From Semisulcospira habei (lineage: Eukaryota > Mollusca > Gastropoda > Semisulcospiridae): 64,000 nucleotides of DNA. The DNA lies in NCBI GenBank assembly GCA_036245525.1, contig BTPG01000004.1, positions 16,191,631 to 16,255,630 on the forward strand. The letters run 5' to 3'. The notes under the pieces are model-generated. The model was not told the DNA's origin, searched no databases, and saw only the letters and a program-made list of their open reading frames with translations. Of the stretch, positions 14,201 to 25,749 are shown piece by piece. Within the stretch, counting starts at the first letter, position 1; each line of letters begins with the position of its first letter. Position numbers and translations under genes: made by a program.

Positions 14201-14631
14201 CGTATAGATAATCAAGCAGAACAGAGCAAAAACAATAATAACAACGAAATACAAAAATAAAACAAAAACAAAACAAAAAACAATGTGTGGGCTGAAGAAA
14301 AAAAAATCGTATAGACACCTAGCGTGTAATTACACAACACAAAGTGTCTAAGTATCCAATTGGTACTAGAGGATTCCAATAGTCAAGAGCTGTAGGCGGA
14401 TCAAACAAACTATCACACGCTCAAACAATCTTCACACGTGACTGCTGGCGGTGACTAGCGCAATCACAGCAGACAACACGCGGTCAATACAATCCGTCAC
14501 TCCTTTGTTTGGATTAGCTGTGTCGCCAACTGAGAAACCACTGGAGTATATTATTGTTTCAGCCTGCACAGACGCACTGGTTAGCTTTTCTCCGGAAAGC
14601 AGGGATAAGCAAGGTTGTCAAGCAACGCAAT

Positions 14632-14634
<3 letters not shown>
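10978..14634 (-). mobile_element. non-LTR retrotransposon (CR1/jockey-like), near full length, decayed
   Basis: About 3.66 kb with (GA)n at both edges (10894-10977 and 14635-14719). The 3' end on the minus strand reads GAATAAAAACGTTTCATCATC. A (TA)n run at about 11178-11224 lies in the 3' UTR. The 5' part (14255-14634) is noncoding leader. Confidence 0.8.
11464..14254 (-). pseudogene. LINE endonuclease-reverse transcriptase ORF, disrupted
   Basis: This is the single large polyprotein of a LINE, which nicks target DNA and reverse-transcribes its own RNA there. The AP-endonuclease domain lies at 14254-13565 (HILGDFNIDL, TLIDHVYS), followed by RT blocks KNKSSCGPDGIS and NEYRPISILSCISK. Then come, in continuous frame, SGFRPLHSC, FLDLKKAFD, GVPQGSILGPLLF and the active-site block LFADDTTIHT (about 12160). 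The C-terminal part runs to 11464. Lesions I can see: a frameshift near 13575 before ISDHFPV, a frameshift near 13430-13450, and an in-frame TAA after HLLNFLE near 12583. The element cannot make its own protein. CR1/jockey-like placement rests on motif spacing and is tentative. Confidence 0.85.

Positions 14635-14719
<85 letters not shown>
14635..14719. repeat. (GA)n microsatellite at LINE 5' end
   Basis: About 85 bp of GA at the 5' edge of the LINE, matching the tract at its 3' edge. Confidence 0.95.
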
Positions 14720-14723
<4 letters not shown>

Positions 14724-15161
14724 GGAATCATAGACAGTTTTTAGAAGCATACAGAAAAAAAGGAAAACAACTTTAGACGCAACCATTTTGGGTCTTCCTA
14801 TAAATAGTGAAGGTTATCTTTTTCTTAGACAAACACTACAAAAAAAGACAATCATAAACGGTTTTAGCCTGAAAGAAAAAAATGCAAAAGCGGAACTAGT
14901 CTAAGTACAGACAATTTCTGTGACTTCAGCTGAAACAAATACGTCACGAAAAAACATTACTCTTGCTACGTAGTACTTATTTACTCTCGGCACTTCCTTA
15001 CCTGGGTTTATTTTAGTGTAAAGGTCGGAATCCTTACTTGTATCCACTGAACACTAAACAAACTAAAACTGTGTTACATCAAGGTATGGAGAAACAACTG
15101 GGTTCTCCACTTGCTCGAAAGACTGTCTGTTGATGGTTCTATAGCGAAACCTTCTCCATCT
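14720..15161. other. noncoding, nothing recognised
   Basis: A-rich sequence without coding or repeat signal. Confidence 0.5.
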
Positions 15162-15226
15162 GCAAAAGGCATAGATTCTCATGAGCCCTGCAGATGCAGC
15201 GGCTCATGACAATCTATGCCTGTTCT
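15162..15226. mobile_element. FB-B foldback element
   Basis: GCAAAAGGCATAGATTCTCA is paired with TGACAATCTATGCCTGTTCT around CCTGCAGATGCAGCGG; a few mismatches. Confidence 0.75.
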
Positions 15227-15739
15227 AAAACAAATCTGTCGCAGCTACTCCTCGTATCCAGAATCCCATGTGCCTTTAGATGCACGATTATTTACAGGAC
15301 ATATGAATGTCATAAAAAAATAATTTCAAAAGCCTCACAGGTGACTTTCTCAAAAGAGGATGTAAATAATGAAAGACAGCGTGAGGCTTAGAGTATTACA
15401 ACTAAGCCCCTCCTGCTCAAGAGCTTTATACAACTCTGTGCCTTGCGCAGACAGACCGAACTAGCGTGTAGTGTCAGCCTGTGATTATCAGCAAACAGGA
15501 AATCAAATTTCTTCCTTCTTGCCTGCGAGGAAAAGGCCACTGAGCCGACTTCGGGCCGCAGTTGGGCCGTGCAGGCCTGTGCTCGGGCCCGACTTCGGCC
15601 CGCTAATCCTTAGCGTGCTGGGTTATTTCTGAGGATTCTAAGAATGAAGGATTGGTAGCCATGAATGACATGCACATGTCGTCACGGTTTTATGTGTCCC
15701 TGGTATGCACTGCATGTAGCAAGTAGGCTTATTAGACAG
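15227..15739. other. noncoding; short GGGCC-rich direct repeat
   Basis: GCCGACTTCGGGCC (about 15544) and GCCCGACTTCGGCCC (about 15588) form a local repeat. Otherwise nothing. Confidence 0.4.
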
Positions 15740-15843
15740 TTCACTCATTCGAGGCGCCCCGCGTCAATAGTTGCGAAAGTGCCGGGGGCAACGCTGTACG
15801 ACACTTCCACAGCTGTTGAAGCGGGCAACCTTGAATGAGTTAA
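15740..15843. mobile_element. FB-G foldback element
   Basis: CTCATTCGAGGCGCCCCGC at the left and CTTGAATGAGTTAA at the right; the centre is imperfectly paired. Its right TTAA (15840-15843) is the left TTAA of the next element. Confidence 0.5.
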
Positions 15844-15957
15844 CCATCTGGCTGTTGGTAGCGCTTTTCAGTGGTCGAAGTGATTCCCGGTAGAATCACC
15901 TCGAAAAACTGCGCTGGCGACAGTCAACATCCTCGACAAAACGCGCCACAGGGTTAA
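15840..15957. mobile_element. FB-E foldback element, diverged
   Basis: TTAACCATCTGGCTGTTGG with a palindromic centre (AGTGATTCCCGGTAGAATCACC) and a TTAA right end (CACAGGGTTAA). Confidence 0.5.
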
Positions 15958-16407
15958 AAATGTTTTGATCTGTGAATTCTGACCTTACAGAATGTACTGC
16001 TTATGGTAGGAAGAAAACACTAAAAGGTTGCATACTTGCTACTTGATGGACGAGCCTGTTCTACAAAAATGAGCATTGTGTATCTGAAATGCCGATCGGA
16101 AAAATATTTCCCGTAATACATTTATATGTAACTGGCAATATTTGGACAGGGAATTATGTAGCAGTGGGAGATATAAAAAGCCAGACGATGACTATCTCTG
16201 CATGTTGTGCCGCACACACAAGGAAAAATATATATTGGTTTTCACTTTCAGGACTAGTAGTGCCGCAAACACTTACATAATTTTGATACAATGTCAAGGA
16301 AGAACACACTTCAAGAGATAAGTACTGCGCTGCCGCATGCACTAACACAGTTACAGAATGTCATGTAAACAGCTGCTGCAGACACATACAAGATTGTATG
16401 GTCAAAT
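15958..16407. other. noncoding, nothing recognised
   Basis: The overlapping short frames on the two strands have no protein character. Confidence 0.5.
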
Positions 16408-16505
16408 TTTCAAACTATTGCAGTTGTCCTCTGAAGACTGCATACCTTATGATACGAATCGACCGCGACAGTTCAAGGGTAGTGCCAGAATAGCTTGGCG
16501 CCAAG
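16408..16505. mobile_element. FB-A' half element
   Basis: CAGTTGTCCTCTGAAGACTG flank plus a left arm CGACAGTTCAAGGGTAGTGC ending in GGCGCCAAG; the second arm is absent. Confidence 0.6.
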
Positions 16506-16730
16506 AGTAATACGCATAATACCCGACACTACAGTGACAACCATTTTATGGACCCAAACTCATCCATCAAAACAGAAGTCTGTACACTTCACTGAAGCTG
16601 AGCTAATCTTCATAAACAGCTACGGCCAACATGTAGTCGCTTATTGTATACACCTCCATTTCTAGTCCAGTCGCGGAATCAACTTCAGACGGCTTTCTAG
16701 AATCGACTGACCACAGACACAAAACATGAA
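16506..16730. other. noncoding, nothing recognised
   Basis: No signal seen. Confidence 0.4.
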
Positions 16731-16795
16731 CTAGAGGTAAAGATCCTCATGAGCCCCCGCTTACGCGGGGGCTCATGAAGATCTTTGCCTCTGGT
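16731..16795. mobile_element. FB-B foldback element
   Basis: CTAGAGGTAAAGATCCTCAT pairs with ATGAAGATCTTTGCCTCTGG around GCCCCCGCTTACGCGGGGGC. The private AAAGATC against GATCTTT replaces ATAGATC against GATCTAT. Confidence 0.85.
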
Positions 16796-17385
16796 AGACG
16801 GCTCGTTTCGCAGTAATTGCGTGTCGCCGACGCAAGTTGTTTGGAGGGGACACTTATGCATAGTGGAACGCTAGGAAGACAAGCAAACACGCTGGAAGAC
16901 AGGCAAGTCAATATTTAGGTTAGCATACCCTATTATAATCACCAGACATAGCCCCCGACGCTTTAAAGAGACACTGCCGTGGTAGTGGGTGGGTGGGGAG
17001 TTAGGGTGGGGAGTTAGGGTGGGGTGCAGGGTGGATGGGGAGGAGGGGGGGGGTGAGGGTCCGCACTGGGGTTCGCACAGAGAGCGAGAGGAGGGAAACA
17101 CCACTTTGAATTATTTTGCCGCTTCTTTTCGTTCTTCTATTACGTCAGTAGTATTGCGTTTCAACATAACTTCACAGCTGAGAGTGCTGTAGGCCCTACT
17201 ACACCTGACCGTCATGTGCACACCTTTTTTTTTTTAAAACGTCTTGTCTGTTGTTGTATTACTGATAAATCCAAAGTTTCATACGTATGTTCGCGTCATT
17301 ATAAAAAGTGAAATCACAGCCGATATTTTATTAAATCTTTTTTTTTTTTGTTCATTCTGAAACGTCTCGACCCACTGTTGTGTTG
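16796..17385. other. noncoding; GGGTGGGGAGTTA repeats
   Basis: A G-rich stretch at about 16985-17065 has several GGGGAGTTAGGGTGG-type repeats. No gene. Confidence 0.5.
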
Positions 17386-17478
17386 TTAACCCTTTGGGTG
17401 TAGGTATAGGTTCTAGTCGCAATGATTACTGGAAGAATCATCGCGACTAGAACCGTCTACCGACACCCAAAGGGTTAA
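17386..17478. mobile_element. FB-E foldback element (piggyBac-like ends)
   Basis: TTAACCCTTTGGGTG to CACCCAAAGGGTTAA, 93 bp, palindromic almost throughout. TTAA followed by CCCTTTG resembles known piggyBac-type termini. Confidence 0.85.
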
Positions 17479-17552
17479 CGTAAGTGTGAAATGATCGCGT
17501 GAGCGAGTGCTAGTTGTACTACTTATTTTGCTAAACGGTTAACAGTAAAGTC

Positions 17553-17644
17553 TTAACCCTTTGCGTGTCGGCATTGGTTTTAGTCCTTTAGGAATTAAAG
17601 AAATCATCGCGACTAAAACCACTGCCGACACGCAAAGGGTTTAA
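17553..17644. mobile_element. FB-E foldback element (piggyBac-like ends)
   Basis: TTAACCCTTTGCGTGTCGG pairs with CCGACACGCAAAGGGTTTAA. The private GCG/CGC and GGTTTTAGTC/GACTAAAACC changes relative to the copy at 17386 are matched in both arms. Confidence 0.85.
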
Positions 17645-17664
17645 TAGGTCTTGAATATTTACTG

Positions 17665-17697
17665 GACGTAATCATCATCATCATTATCATTATCATC

Positions 17698-17751
<54 letters not shown>

Positions 17752-17787
17752 CTGTGACGCCCTCGGCAATATCAGCATTGTGTATGT

Positions 17788-17828
<41 letters not shown>

Positions 17829-17836
17829 CTTGCGCG
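17665..17836. repeat. (ATC)n, (CT)n and (GT)n microsatellites
   Basis: ATCATC run, 48 bp of CT, a short unique spacer, then GT/GC. The ATCATC-CT order matches LINE 3' tails elsewhere in the window. Confidence 0.9.
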
Positions 17837-17939
17837 TGAGTGCGTACGTGCTTGTGTATGTGGGGGTGTGGGTGGGCGTGAGTGCATGTATGTGTGTGTA
17901 CTCACTTTAAACTGATTCTGCTCTGTCATTTACAACCGA

Positions 17940-18075
17940 AGCTTATTTTATCAATGTATCTTTAAAAAAAAAAAAATGTTGTTTTGTGTTCAATCCGTAG
18001 TTTCAGCAAGGACAGATATGAAAAGAGGCCTGTGCGCCTATTGTCTCCATCCTTGAAAAATAAAGTTTCATTCAT

Positions 18076-18131
<56 letters not shown>

Positions 18132-18245
18132 CTTTTAATTTATTTTATGTTGTAGATGTTAGCAACGGCAAGTTTGTAAAATGACGATTTGTTTTTGTCA
18201 AAACTTTTTACCGTTGATAAATAAAGTTTCATCATCATCATCATC

Positions 18246-18298
<53 letters not shown>
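17940..18298 (+). mobile_element. two 5'-truncated LINE tails with (CT)n
   Basis: GAAAAATAAAGTTTCATTC followed by (CT)n (to about 18128), then about 100 bp ending GATAAATAAAGTTTCATCA, (TCA)n and (CT)n (to about 18298). Both match the 3' end of the LINE at 10978-14634. No coding remains. Confidence 0.65.
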
Positions 18299-18300
<2 letters not shown>

Positions 18301-18321
18301 AGCGCAGCACGAGGGTTTAGC

Positions 18322-18330
18322 GATGTTGAC
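18322..18330. repeat. target-site duplication, left
   Basis: GATGTTGAC, identical to 28267-28275. The P superfamily makes 8-bp duplications; the ninth base may belong to the element. Confidence 0.85.
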
Positions 18331-18351
18331 ATAGACCATAAATAACCGGAC
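18331..18351. repeat. left terminal inverted repeat of the P-like element
   Basis: Begins ATAGACCATAAATAACCGGA. It pairs with 28247-28266. Confidence 0.9.
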
Positions 18352-18513
18352 CGCTCTCTCTCCTGCTTCCGGTCTCTGCACTCGTCGCGCAACTATTCTT
18401 GCGCATCAGTCAACTCATTATTCCGGTTCAGTACATCGGAGAGCTTTTCACGTGGATTGTTTCTATGATTTTGGTTAGTGGTGCAGTTTGTAAAGTGTCT
18501 TTTGTCTTGCATT
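18352..18513 (+). promoter_or_regulatory. leader/promoter region of the THAP transposase
   Basis: The 162 bp between the left terminal repeat and the ATG must hold the promoter and leader. No TATA box is obvious. CGTCGCGCA and GCGCATCAGTCAA have counterparts in the right subterminal region. Confidence 0.4.
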
Positions 18514-21500
18514 ATGCCTGGTGCAAGTTGTACGATTGTGGGCTGTGGTGCATGCAACGGAAAGCACAAGGGGCTGTCGTTTTTCTCCATTCGCCAACCA
18601 AAGGACTTGAAGTGGGAGAGAGAGCTTGTTCACGCCGTGAATCGTGCAGACAGCAATTTTAACAAAGACACTGCAAAGATTTGTTCTAGACACTTTCGAC
18701 AGGAATGCGTGAAGTTGGGTAAGTATTATTTACCTAGAATATAAGCTCGTTCTAATCATATTAAGTTCAATTCACTATACAAAAGTTTTATCCTGCGATT
18801 TATTCGGGACTCTTGCATGATGTTAATATCGTAAGCAAAAGTAGCAGTACTCCCCAGTAGCACACGTGTGTACTTTCACTTTCAGTAAGTATTCAGTTCT
18901 GAGTCTTATTCGGTTTGCTACTTCATGCAGAGGAACGATAGAACGGAATAGAAATCACAGGAGTATAATTAACTGTCAATTTTGTTTATGGTTGATCACT
19001 ATATAATTTGTGTCTTTGCAAATTTCTTATTTTTCTGGTATTATGTTGCTGTAGGTCCTGGTGGGAAAAAACGGTATCTTCTACCCGGGAGCCTTCCAAC
19101 AGAGTGTATGCCTGTCAAGTCCATTGTCACAAGGCAACCTCCTCCAAGAAAAGAACCTGTAAGTGTCTATTTATCTTATAAAATCCTGTTGACAGTGTTG
19201 TATGACATTTGATAACATCCCATGGAGCAGTAGATCCATATCCGATGAACAGTTGTGCACTTGCCCATGCAGTTATGTCGATTTTGTACTTTAGACTTGG
19301 GCATTCATTTCTCCATTGTGGCATAAATCTGGTTTTGCCTTTGGCATTGATTTTTCCAGGGTTTATGATCAAATTGCAATAAAATTAATTTATGACTATA
19401 TTAAGAGGATAGTCCTGTAACTTTCCCAGGGCATGTGCAGTGCGCATAACTCTGTTTAAAGGGGTCACACAATTACATGGAAATGTCACATGTTTATATA
19501 AAATATATTTCCATTGGATTGAGGTCAAATTTAAAATTTGGTGTATAGTGACCTTATGAGGTGGTATTGTCAGTGCAATAATTCAGACTAGGCCAGTAGG
19601 GGCTAAACTGTTTAACAAAAGTGTGCTCATATCCTCAGTGCTTTTGGACCGATTTCATGGACATTTCACTTGAAGTGGCCACGACAACGTTTGTCACCCA
19701 GGTCATGGCCACAGGGTCAAGATGACTGAATTTCTTTGTACTGTCACATGAAGGCAAATTTGTTTTATTGGCAGTACACTTTTCGCAGACAGCAATTATG
19801 TCTCTTGTGCATAAAAGGATGCTATGGGGTGGGGATGTAATTTTTGTTTATTGGCAAAACCTGTTATAATAATAATAATGATATAATAGAATATTATTGT
19901 TATCTATTTGGTAACATTATGCATCATAATACAACTTCACACTTTTTAAAGGGATTACTCTGATACCTGAATTTCTTTGTGTGTATTTCAGGTAGCACGT
20001 GAACCACCTCTGGTGCCTGTCAAGGTTGTCTACAATAACTTCAGTGATGTTAGAAAAGCTGCATCAAAATTGCAAGCTCCATGGTGTGTAGTTCTGCACT
20101 CCGATGCCCAAGTTGTAGCTGTTTCACTAACGCCAACTGGTATTGGACATCTGCAAGTTAGCATCACCCCAGATCTATCCGCAGTGGTTTCTGTTTTTGG
20201 ACTGCAAGCACCCCACCTGACGGCCAATATTGAATCAACTCACCTCTCTAAACATCTAACAGCTTTGATTGGTCTGCATGTATGTCCAGGTGTAGTGGAC
20301 CATGCCCTGCAGAAATTTGCCGAGCTCCCAACTGGACAGGATCTATATTACAGACATGTACTCTATGTCTCAGAGACTTCTTCTATAACACATTCTTCTA
20401 CTGCTCGATCAAGTACCTGTCATTTGCTGGTGAAAGAATTCTCCAAGATCTGTAACGACTGCCTTGAAGTAAAGAACTTACTACTGCGAAAACAGGCAAG
20501 AGCACATGCAAACGAAAAGACGCCAATTCTAAACAACAATCCATTGGTGTCAGTGTCACACAAAAAGCTGAAGCAAGCGTTCAAGACCATTCGCAAGCAA
20601 GCTGCTACGCTGAAACTACAACTGGAAAACTTCAAAAAATCTCTGAAGACGGACTCCGTTATAGTGAGCGACACCTTGCATGAGTCTTTGATCAATGCCA
20701 TTGATAAAGAAAAACTCTCAAATGAATCTAAGTTGACCAAGTTGTTTTGGGCTGAGCAACAGAAAGCCTTCCAGGTTGGCAAAAAGGGGATGCGATGGCA
20801 TCCAACTATGATACGCTTGGCCATTCTTCTGCACAGCCGAAGTCCTGCTGCTTACGAAACCCTTCGAGCAACAGGTGTGCTTCGCCTTCCTGGTGAATCT
20901 ACACTAAGAGATTACACTAATGTATTCCATCCAAACGCTGGTTTCCACAGTGAAGTACTGGAGAGTATCCGCAATGAAACAAAGAACTATAGGGACAGTG
21001 AACGTTTTGTGGTGCTTTTACATGATGAGATGACGATCACATCAGATCTCGTCTTTGATCGCCGTTCAAGTGAGCTTGTTGGCTACGTAACAGGCAGTTC
21101 CGGAGACCTAAAGAATATTGCCACCCATGCACTACTGTTTTATGTAGTTGGTGTAAACACCAATCTCAGCAAGAGTGTGGGATTTTTTGGCACCAAAGCA
21201 GTCACAGCAGATGCACTGTACCCTTTATTTTGGAGGGCTGTAGGCCTTCTCGAAACATACTGCTTCCTGAAAGTTATTGCCTCGACGAGCGATAAGGCAT
21301 CCCCTAATCAACGTCTTGTTGACATGCATGGCACACCTGGCAGCATCTGTTATAAAACAATGAATTTGTTTGCACAGCAGCGAGAAATATATTTCTTTTC
21401 AGATGCACCACATCTTGTGAAGACAGTGCGAAACAATTTGAGCTGTTCAGGGTCAGGCAAGAACACTCGATTCCTGTGGCAGAATGGTTGTCATCTTCTT

Positions 21501-22229
21501 TGGCAGCATGTTGTGGCTGTGTACAACAGCGATTGTGCTCAGGTGCTAAGACGAACGCGACTAACAGCTGATCACATACACTTGACTCCACAATCTGTCA
21601 TGAATGTCAAGCTGGCAGCCCAAGTGTTGAGTGAGCGGGTTGGAAAGGTTATGCTGGAAATGGGGAGGCCAGAAATGGAACAAACTGCCAAATTCATACT
21701 GCTGATGGACAGATTTTTTGACTGCATGAATTCACGTAGTTTGACAGAAGCTCAACAAAAAAACAAGTCAGACATTGCACCATATAGAAATGTGATGGAT
21801 GAGAGATTTGCATTTTTTGAAGAACTCCACAGCTATCTGGTGGCTTGGAAAGAAGCGGTGCAAAGGCGCGAGGGAAACTTCAGTCAGACTGAAAGGAACA
21901 AAATGTTTCTCAGTCACCAAACGTTTAAAGGCCTGTGCACAACATTGAAAGCATTTCCAGAGGCTACTCGATACCTTCTGAGCAGTGGCGTGGAGTATGT
22001 TCTAAGCAATAGGTTCTGCCAAGATCCCATAGAACAACACTTTGGACGTCAACGAGGACTTGGGCGAAGATGCGACAATCCAAATCTGTGGATGTTTGGT
22101 TACAATGAAAACAAGCTGGCCACCCAGAGAAGCCTAGCTCTGACATTTCAACCCAGAGGTAATGTTGCAGCCAAAAGAAAGGTTGATGTTGAAATCAGCA
22201 CAAGTCCAATGAAGAAGATGAAGCGTTGA
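18514..22229 (+). CDS. THAP-domain P-type transposase (three exons, intact)
   Basis: Predicted to cut and paste the surrounding transposon in the nucleus. Exons 18514-18718, 19055-19158 and 19992-22229 join in frame through GT-AG introns into 848 residues; human THAP9 is 903. The N-terminal THAP zinc finger (about residues 1-90) shows Cys6, Cys11, Trp34, Cys57 and His60, with LLPGSLPTE in place of the AVPTLF-like box. A basic coiled coil (about 293-322) precedes the P-transposase core: RWHPTMIRLA (about 369), LLHDEMTI with the first catalytic Asp (about 446), SDAPHLVKTVRNNL with the second (about 573), and near the C-terminus DPIEQHFGRQRGLG (about 780). The start is the first ATG that gives the THAP motif. 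No stop or frameshift interrupts it, so the element may be young or the gene conserved. Confidence 0.92.
19159..19991 (+). other. second intron of the THAP transposase gene
   Basis: Donor CCT|GTAAGT at 19159 and acceptor TTTCAG| at 19991. AT-rich with no other feature. The first intron is 18719-19054. Confidence 0.8.
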
Positions 22230-24270
22230 CAAGCTCTGGATTATTTCAAACTGAATGCCAGGCTGTTTTGGTCTTTAAAATTGTGGGATTTGTGTTGGAT
22301 CATATTTTGTAATGTAAGGAATTATATACCATTTTACTTTCGTGTGGTTGTATAAATTATTGTAACTTGGTTGCCACTTCGATCATCACTGTCGCTTGGT
22401 AGTTGTCATTTGTTGCGACAGGAGATACTGTATCAGTACTACAGTAGAATGAAAATTCGGGCGCATGTCATTGTGATTGACAATTTGGTATTGTATTGTT
22501 GTTGTTTTTATTGCTGAATGCTCCTTAGTCCTTTCTGGTCGAGATTGCATTTTTTTTTTTGCTCATTTGCTTTTGATAGTTACTGATCCTTCTCTTTTTG
22601 CTATGACGGATAAGAGAATAACTCAAATTATTGTTACTGCCAAAACAAAACAGACAGTTGGATTTGAGCGACCTGACTGTTTTACGCCGACCCTAAAACC
22701 TTTTTTGATTTCTTATCAAAACAATTACACATTTTGTGCCATTCCAAAACATAGGGAAGTAAGGAAACTGTAAAATAATATTTTTTTGGTGGGGGGGGGG
22801 GGGAGGGAGGAGGGAAGGGTTATGTCACCCTTAATCAAAGCTATTTTGTTTTTATTTGGTCTAACAGCGGAAGCATCCGTATAATTTGTCACTCAATAGT
22901 CCTGCCACCTATTATTCAGACCACAAGCACTTTTCAGTCACAAGCAGAGTTAATATTAAATTGTTAGCGATAGTACTGATTTGCTTTTCATGTAAAATAT
23001 ATAATTTTTCTTGGTGGTAAAAAGTTCTTGTTCTCTTAATTAATGTAACAAAGGTGCATTTGCAGGTAACTTGTTCTGGCTCTAATACAAAAGAAGGGTT
23101 AATGTTTAAAATCAGTTGAAGTCCAATGAAGATCAACGTTGACTCTGAATTATTTGCCAGGCTGTTTTGACTGCATGCAGATGAGCTCTTTATAAATTGT
23201 GAAATTTGTTTTGGAACGAATTCGTTGATGTAAGAAATTATATACCCTTTTAGTGCGGGTGTATAAATTATTGTCATTGGAATGCTGCATTGACCATTAC
23301 TGTCACTTGGTAGTTGTAATTTGTTGCGACGTGAGATACTGTATCAGTAGAATGAAAATTCAGGCGGATGTTAATGTGATTGACAATTTGGTATTGTAGT
23401 GGTGTTGTAATTTTTTAGTGCTCCTTGGTCCTTTCTGGTTGAAACTGGGTGTTGATTCCATGCTAGTGAATTGAAAGTTTTAAATGTCACATTAAACTGT
23501 ACATTAATGAAAGGATGCTAATTTGAAATTAACTAGTGATTCTTATAGGTATATTTTTTATACGCTTCAATTTCCATATTTGGTGTGTACTATTCATGAG
23601 GAGATACAGACTAGCATTGTTGAATTTAAGTGCTAAATGTATTGTAACAAAATGTGTGTCTGTTTTCTGAGATACAGATTTGTATTACTGTATTTTAAGT
23701 GTTACCTGTACTGTGTAACAAAATATGTGTCCGACGGAGAGATATAGGGAGCAGATATTCTGTATGATTTTAGCTCATTTGCTTTTGATAGTCACCGATC
23801 ATTATCTGTTTTTGCTAAGACAACTCAAGATTATTGACAATTGTTACGGCCAAAACAAAATAAGTTGAATTTGAGCAACCATGACTTTTTTTGATTTCTT
23901 ATCAAACATCAAAAGAATTACTCATTTTTTTGCCATTCCAAAACAAAGGGAAGTAATGAAGTATGAATTATAAATAAAATAATAAACCGACCAACGCTTC
24001 TTATTTTTTGAGGGGGAGGGGTGGTCATGTCACCCTTAATACAATATTTTGTTTTTATTTGGCCTAACAGTGAAAGCATTTGTGTCATTTGTCGCACAGT
24101 AACCAGACTGCTAATTATTTAGACCACAAGCACTTTTCAGTGAAAATCAGAGGTATATTATTTGCTTTTATGTTCATATAACTTATAATTTTTTTGGGTG
24201 GTAAAAGTTTCGGTTCTCTTAATTAAAATTGACTAAAGCGAACTGTTCTGGCTCTAATACTGCACGTTCA
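22193..24270 (+). repeat. diverged tandem duplication of the transposase 3' end and UTR
   Basis: Unit 1 starts at about 22193, inside the last 37 bases of the coding sequence. Unit 2 starts at about 23109 (AAATCAGTTGAAGTCCAATG). Matching landmarks in order include GCCAGGCTGTTTT, GAGATACTGTATCAGTA, GACAATTTGGTATTGTA, GCTCATTTGCTTTTGATAGT, CATTCCAAAACA, TATGTCACCCTTAAT-type and GACCACAAGCACTTTTCAGT. Unit 2 also has about 340 bp of extra sequence (about 23430-23770). Confidence 0.85.
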
Positions 24271-24410
24271 TATTTAGATTCATTGTGTGTTAACAATAGT
24301 TTATGTTGTAAACTTGTATGTTACAGTTGGAATGGTGTTGGAAGAATACATTATATATATTTTAATTCTGTCTTTCATTTTGGTGTGTTGTTCCTCTAAT
24401 GTTCTCTGCT

Positions 24411-24623
24411 TAACTCATTCTACCCCGGACACACCACAGCAAGATAAAGATCGACCATGATAGTTCAAGGGTGATGCCAGAATAGCTTGGCGCCTATGGG
24501 CGCCAAGCTATTCTGGCATCACCCTTGAACTATCATGGTCGATCTGTGTCCTGCGCTACGCTAGAGTCTTCAGAAGACAACAGCAAAATGTGGGGATTTC
24601 GGTGTTGGGGTAGAATGGGTTAA
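24411..24623. mobile_element. FB-A' foldback element inside the P-like element
   Basis: TTAACTCATTCTACCCC to GGGTAGAATGGGTTAA, with a perfect central palindrome (GGCGCCTATGGGCGCC). It inserted after the host transposon. Confidence 0.85.
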
Positions 24624-24744
24624 CATGCACTAATACACCATAAAACAAGAGCACCCAATACGAGACATATTCAAACGAGTCATGCTTTCTAACACTGGTG
24701 GGACAGGTACTAGAAACATTTATTGTATAAATATCAATACATTG

Positions 24745-25720
24745 TAGAAATACAATACAATATAACTTTATTGTCTGATGTTCATCACATACAGAAATTT
24801 GTCTTTGGCTCGTCGTTCGCAAGAAGCATGCAATAATGCCAATAATTATATCCTTTTTATATACACAATCAGCAGAGACACATTCATTTCTAATGACACA
24901 GCAGCAACCCTAAATTCCAATCGAATACATTCATAATCTAAACCCCACATCAATAACTAATAATTTTACATTCATGCAGAAAAAGCACACGCACACACAC
25001 CCACACACAACATAATCTAATAACAGCACAAGTTAAGTGTTGTCTTAAACTATACATATCACGGCCTATACATGATTATAATGGCAGTGCTTAAAAGGTA
25101 GAGGCATGACTAGAACATTCTACATTTACCTATACATAGACAGTCAACAAGCAATTACATAATACAGTGCAGTAACAACATTCTTAAAACATTAGTAATA
25201 AAAAACACAGCAAAGACACAACTGAGCCTTTCTCATAACTAGATTAAATTTAAGAGTACCATAACAATGGTTAGGATCATTAAAATAACAAGATACATGT
25301 TATGTGACTAGAACAAGTTCATTCAATCTACTAATTAAGAATGTCATAGCTCAGCAAATTACATCCAAGCATTCGTGACAATTATGATGTTAAGTAAAAT
25401 GAATATATATATGTCATACTGCTATACAACATTCACCCATTACCCCATCGCTTACCCCCCACTCCCACCCACACAGTCTACATTGGCACACCCTATGGAT
25501 GCAGCACATACAAAAGCAACGCTGCACGTTCACGCCTATAATAATAATAAATTCATGGAAAGCATCGAAAACACTAAAACTTAGGTATGCTCAATGCAGC
25601 GCACAAAAGCAAGGCAATAATGCACTCACATGATTGAGAAAAAATTCTGTTGCGAAGATGATTGGTTGAATAAAATTGTTAAAACACCTAAAAGCTGTTG
25701 GGGGAAAAAAAAAAGGTCGG
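24745..25720 (-). repeat. retroelement 3' tail and AT-rich sequence
   Basis: On the minus strand, GACAATAAAGTTATATTGT at about 24760-24785 resembles the ends at 1405 and 57830. The rest is AT-rich noncoding sequence with CACACA-rich patches; no coding part is visible. Confidence 0.4.
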
Positions 25721-25749
25721 GATAATGGTTCCTGATGGATTTGGGGGAA

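Noticed and set aside
18393..18693. Minus-strand frames opposite the first THAP exon.
   Set aside because: Shadow frames; the plus frame has the C2CH zinc finger and correct splice phase.
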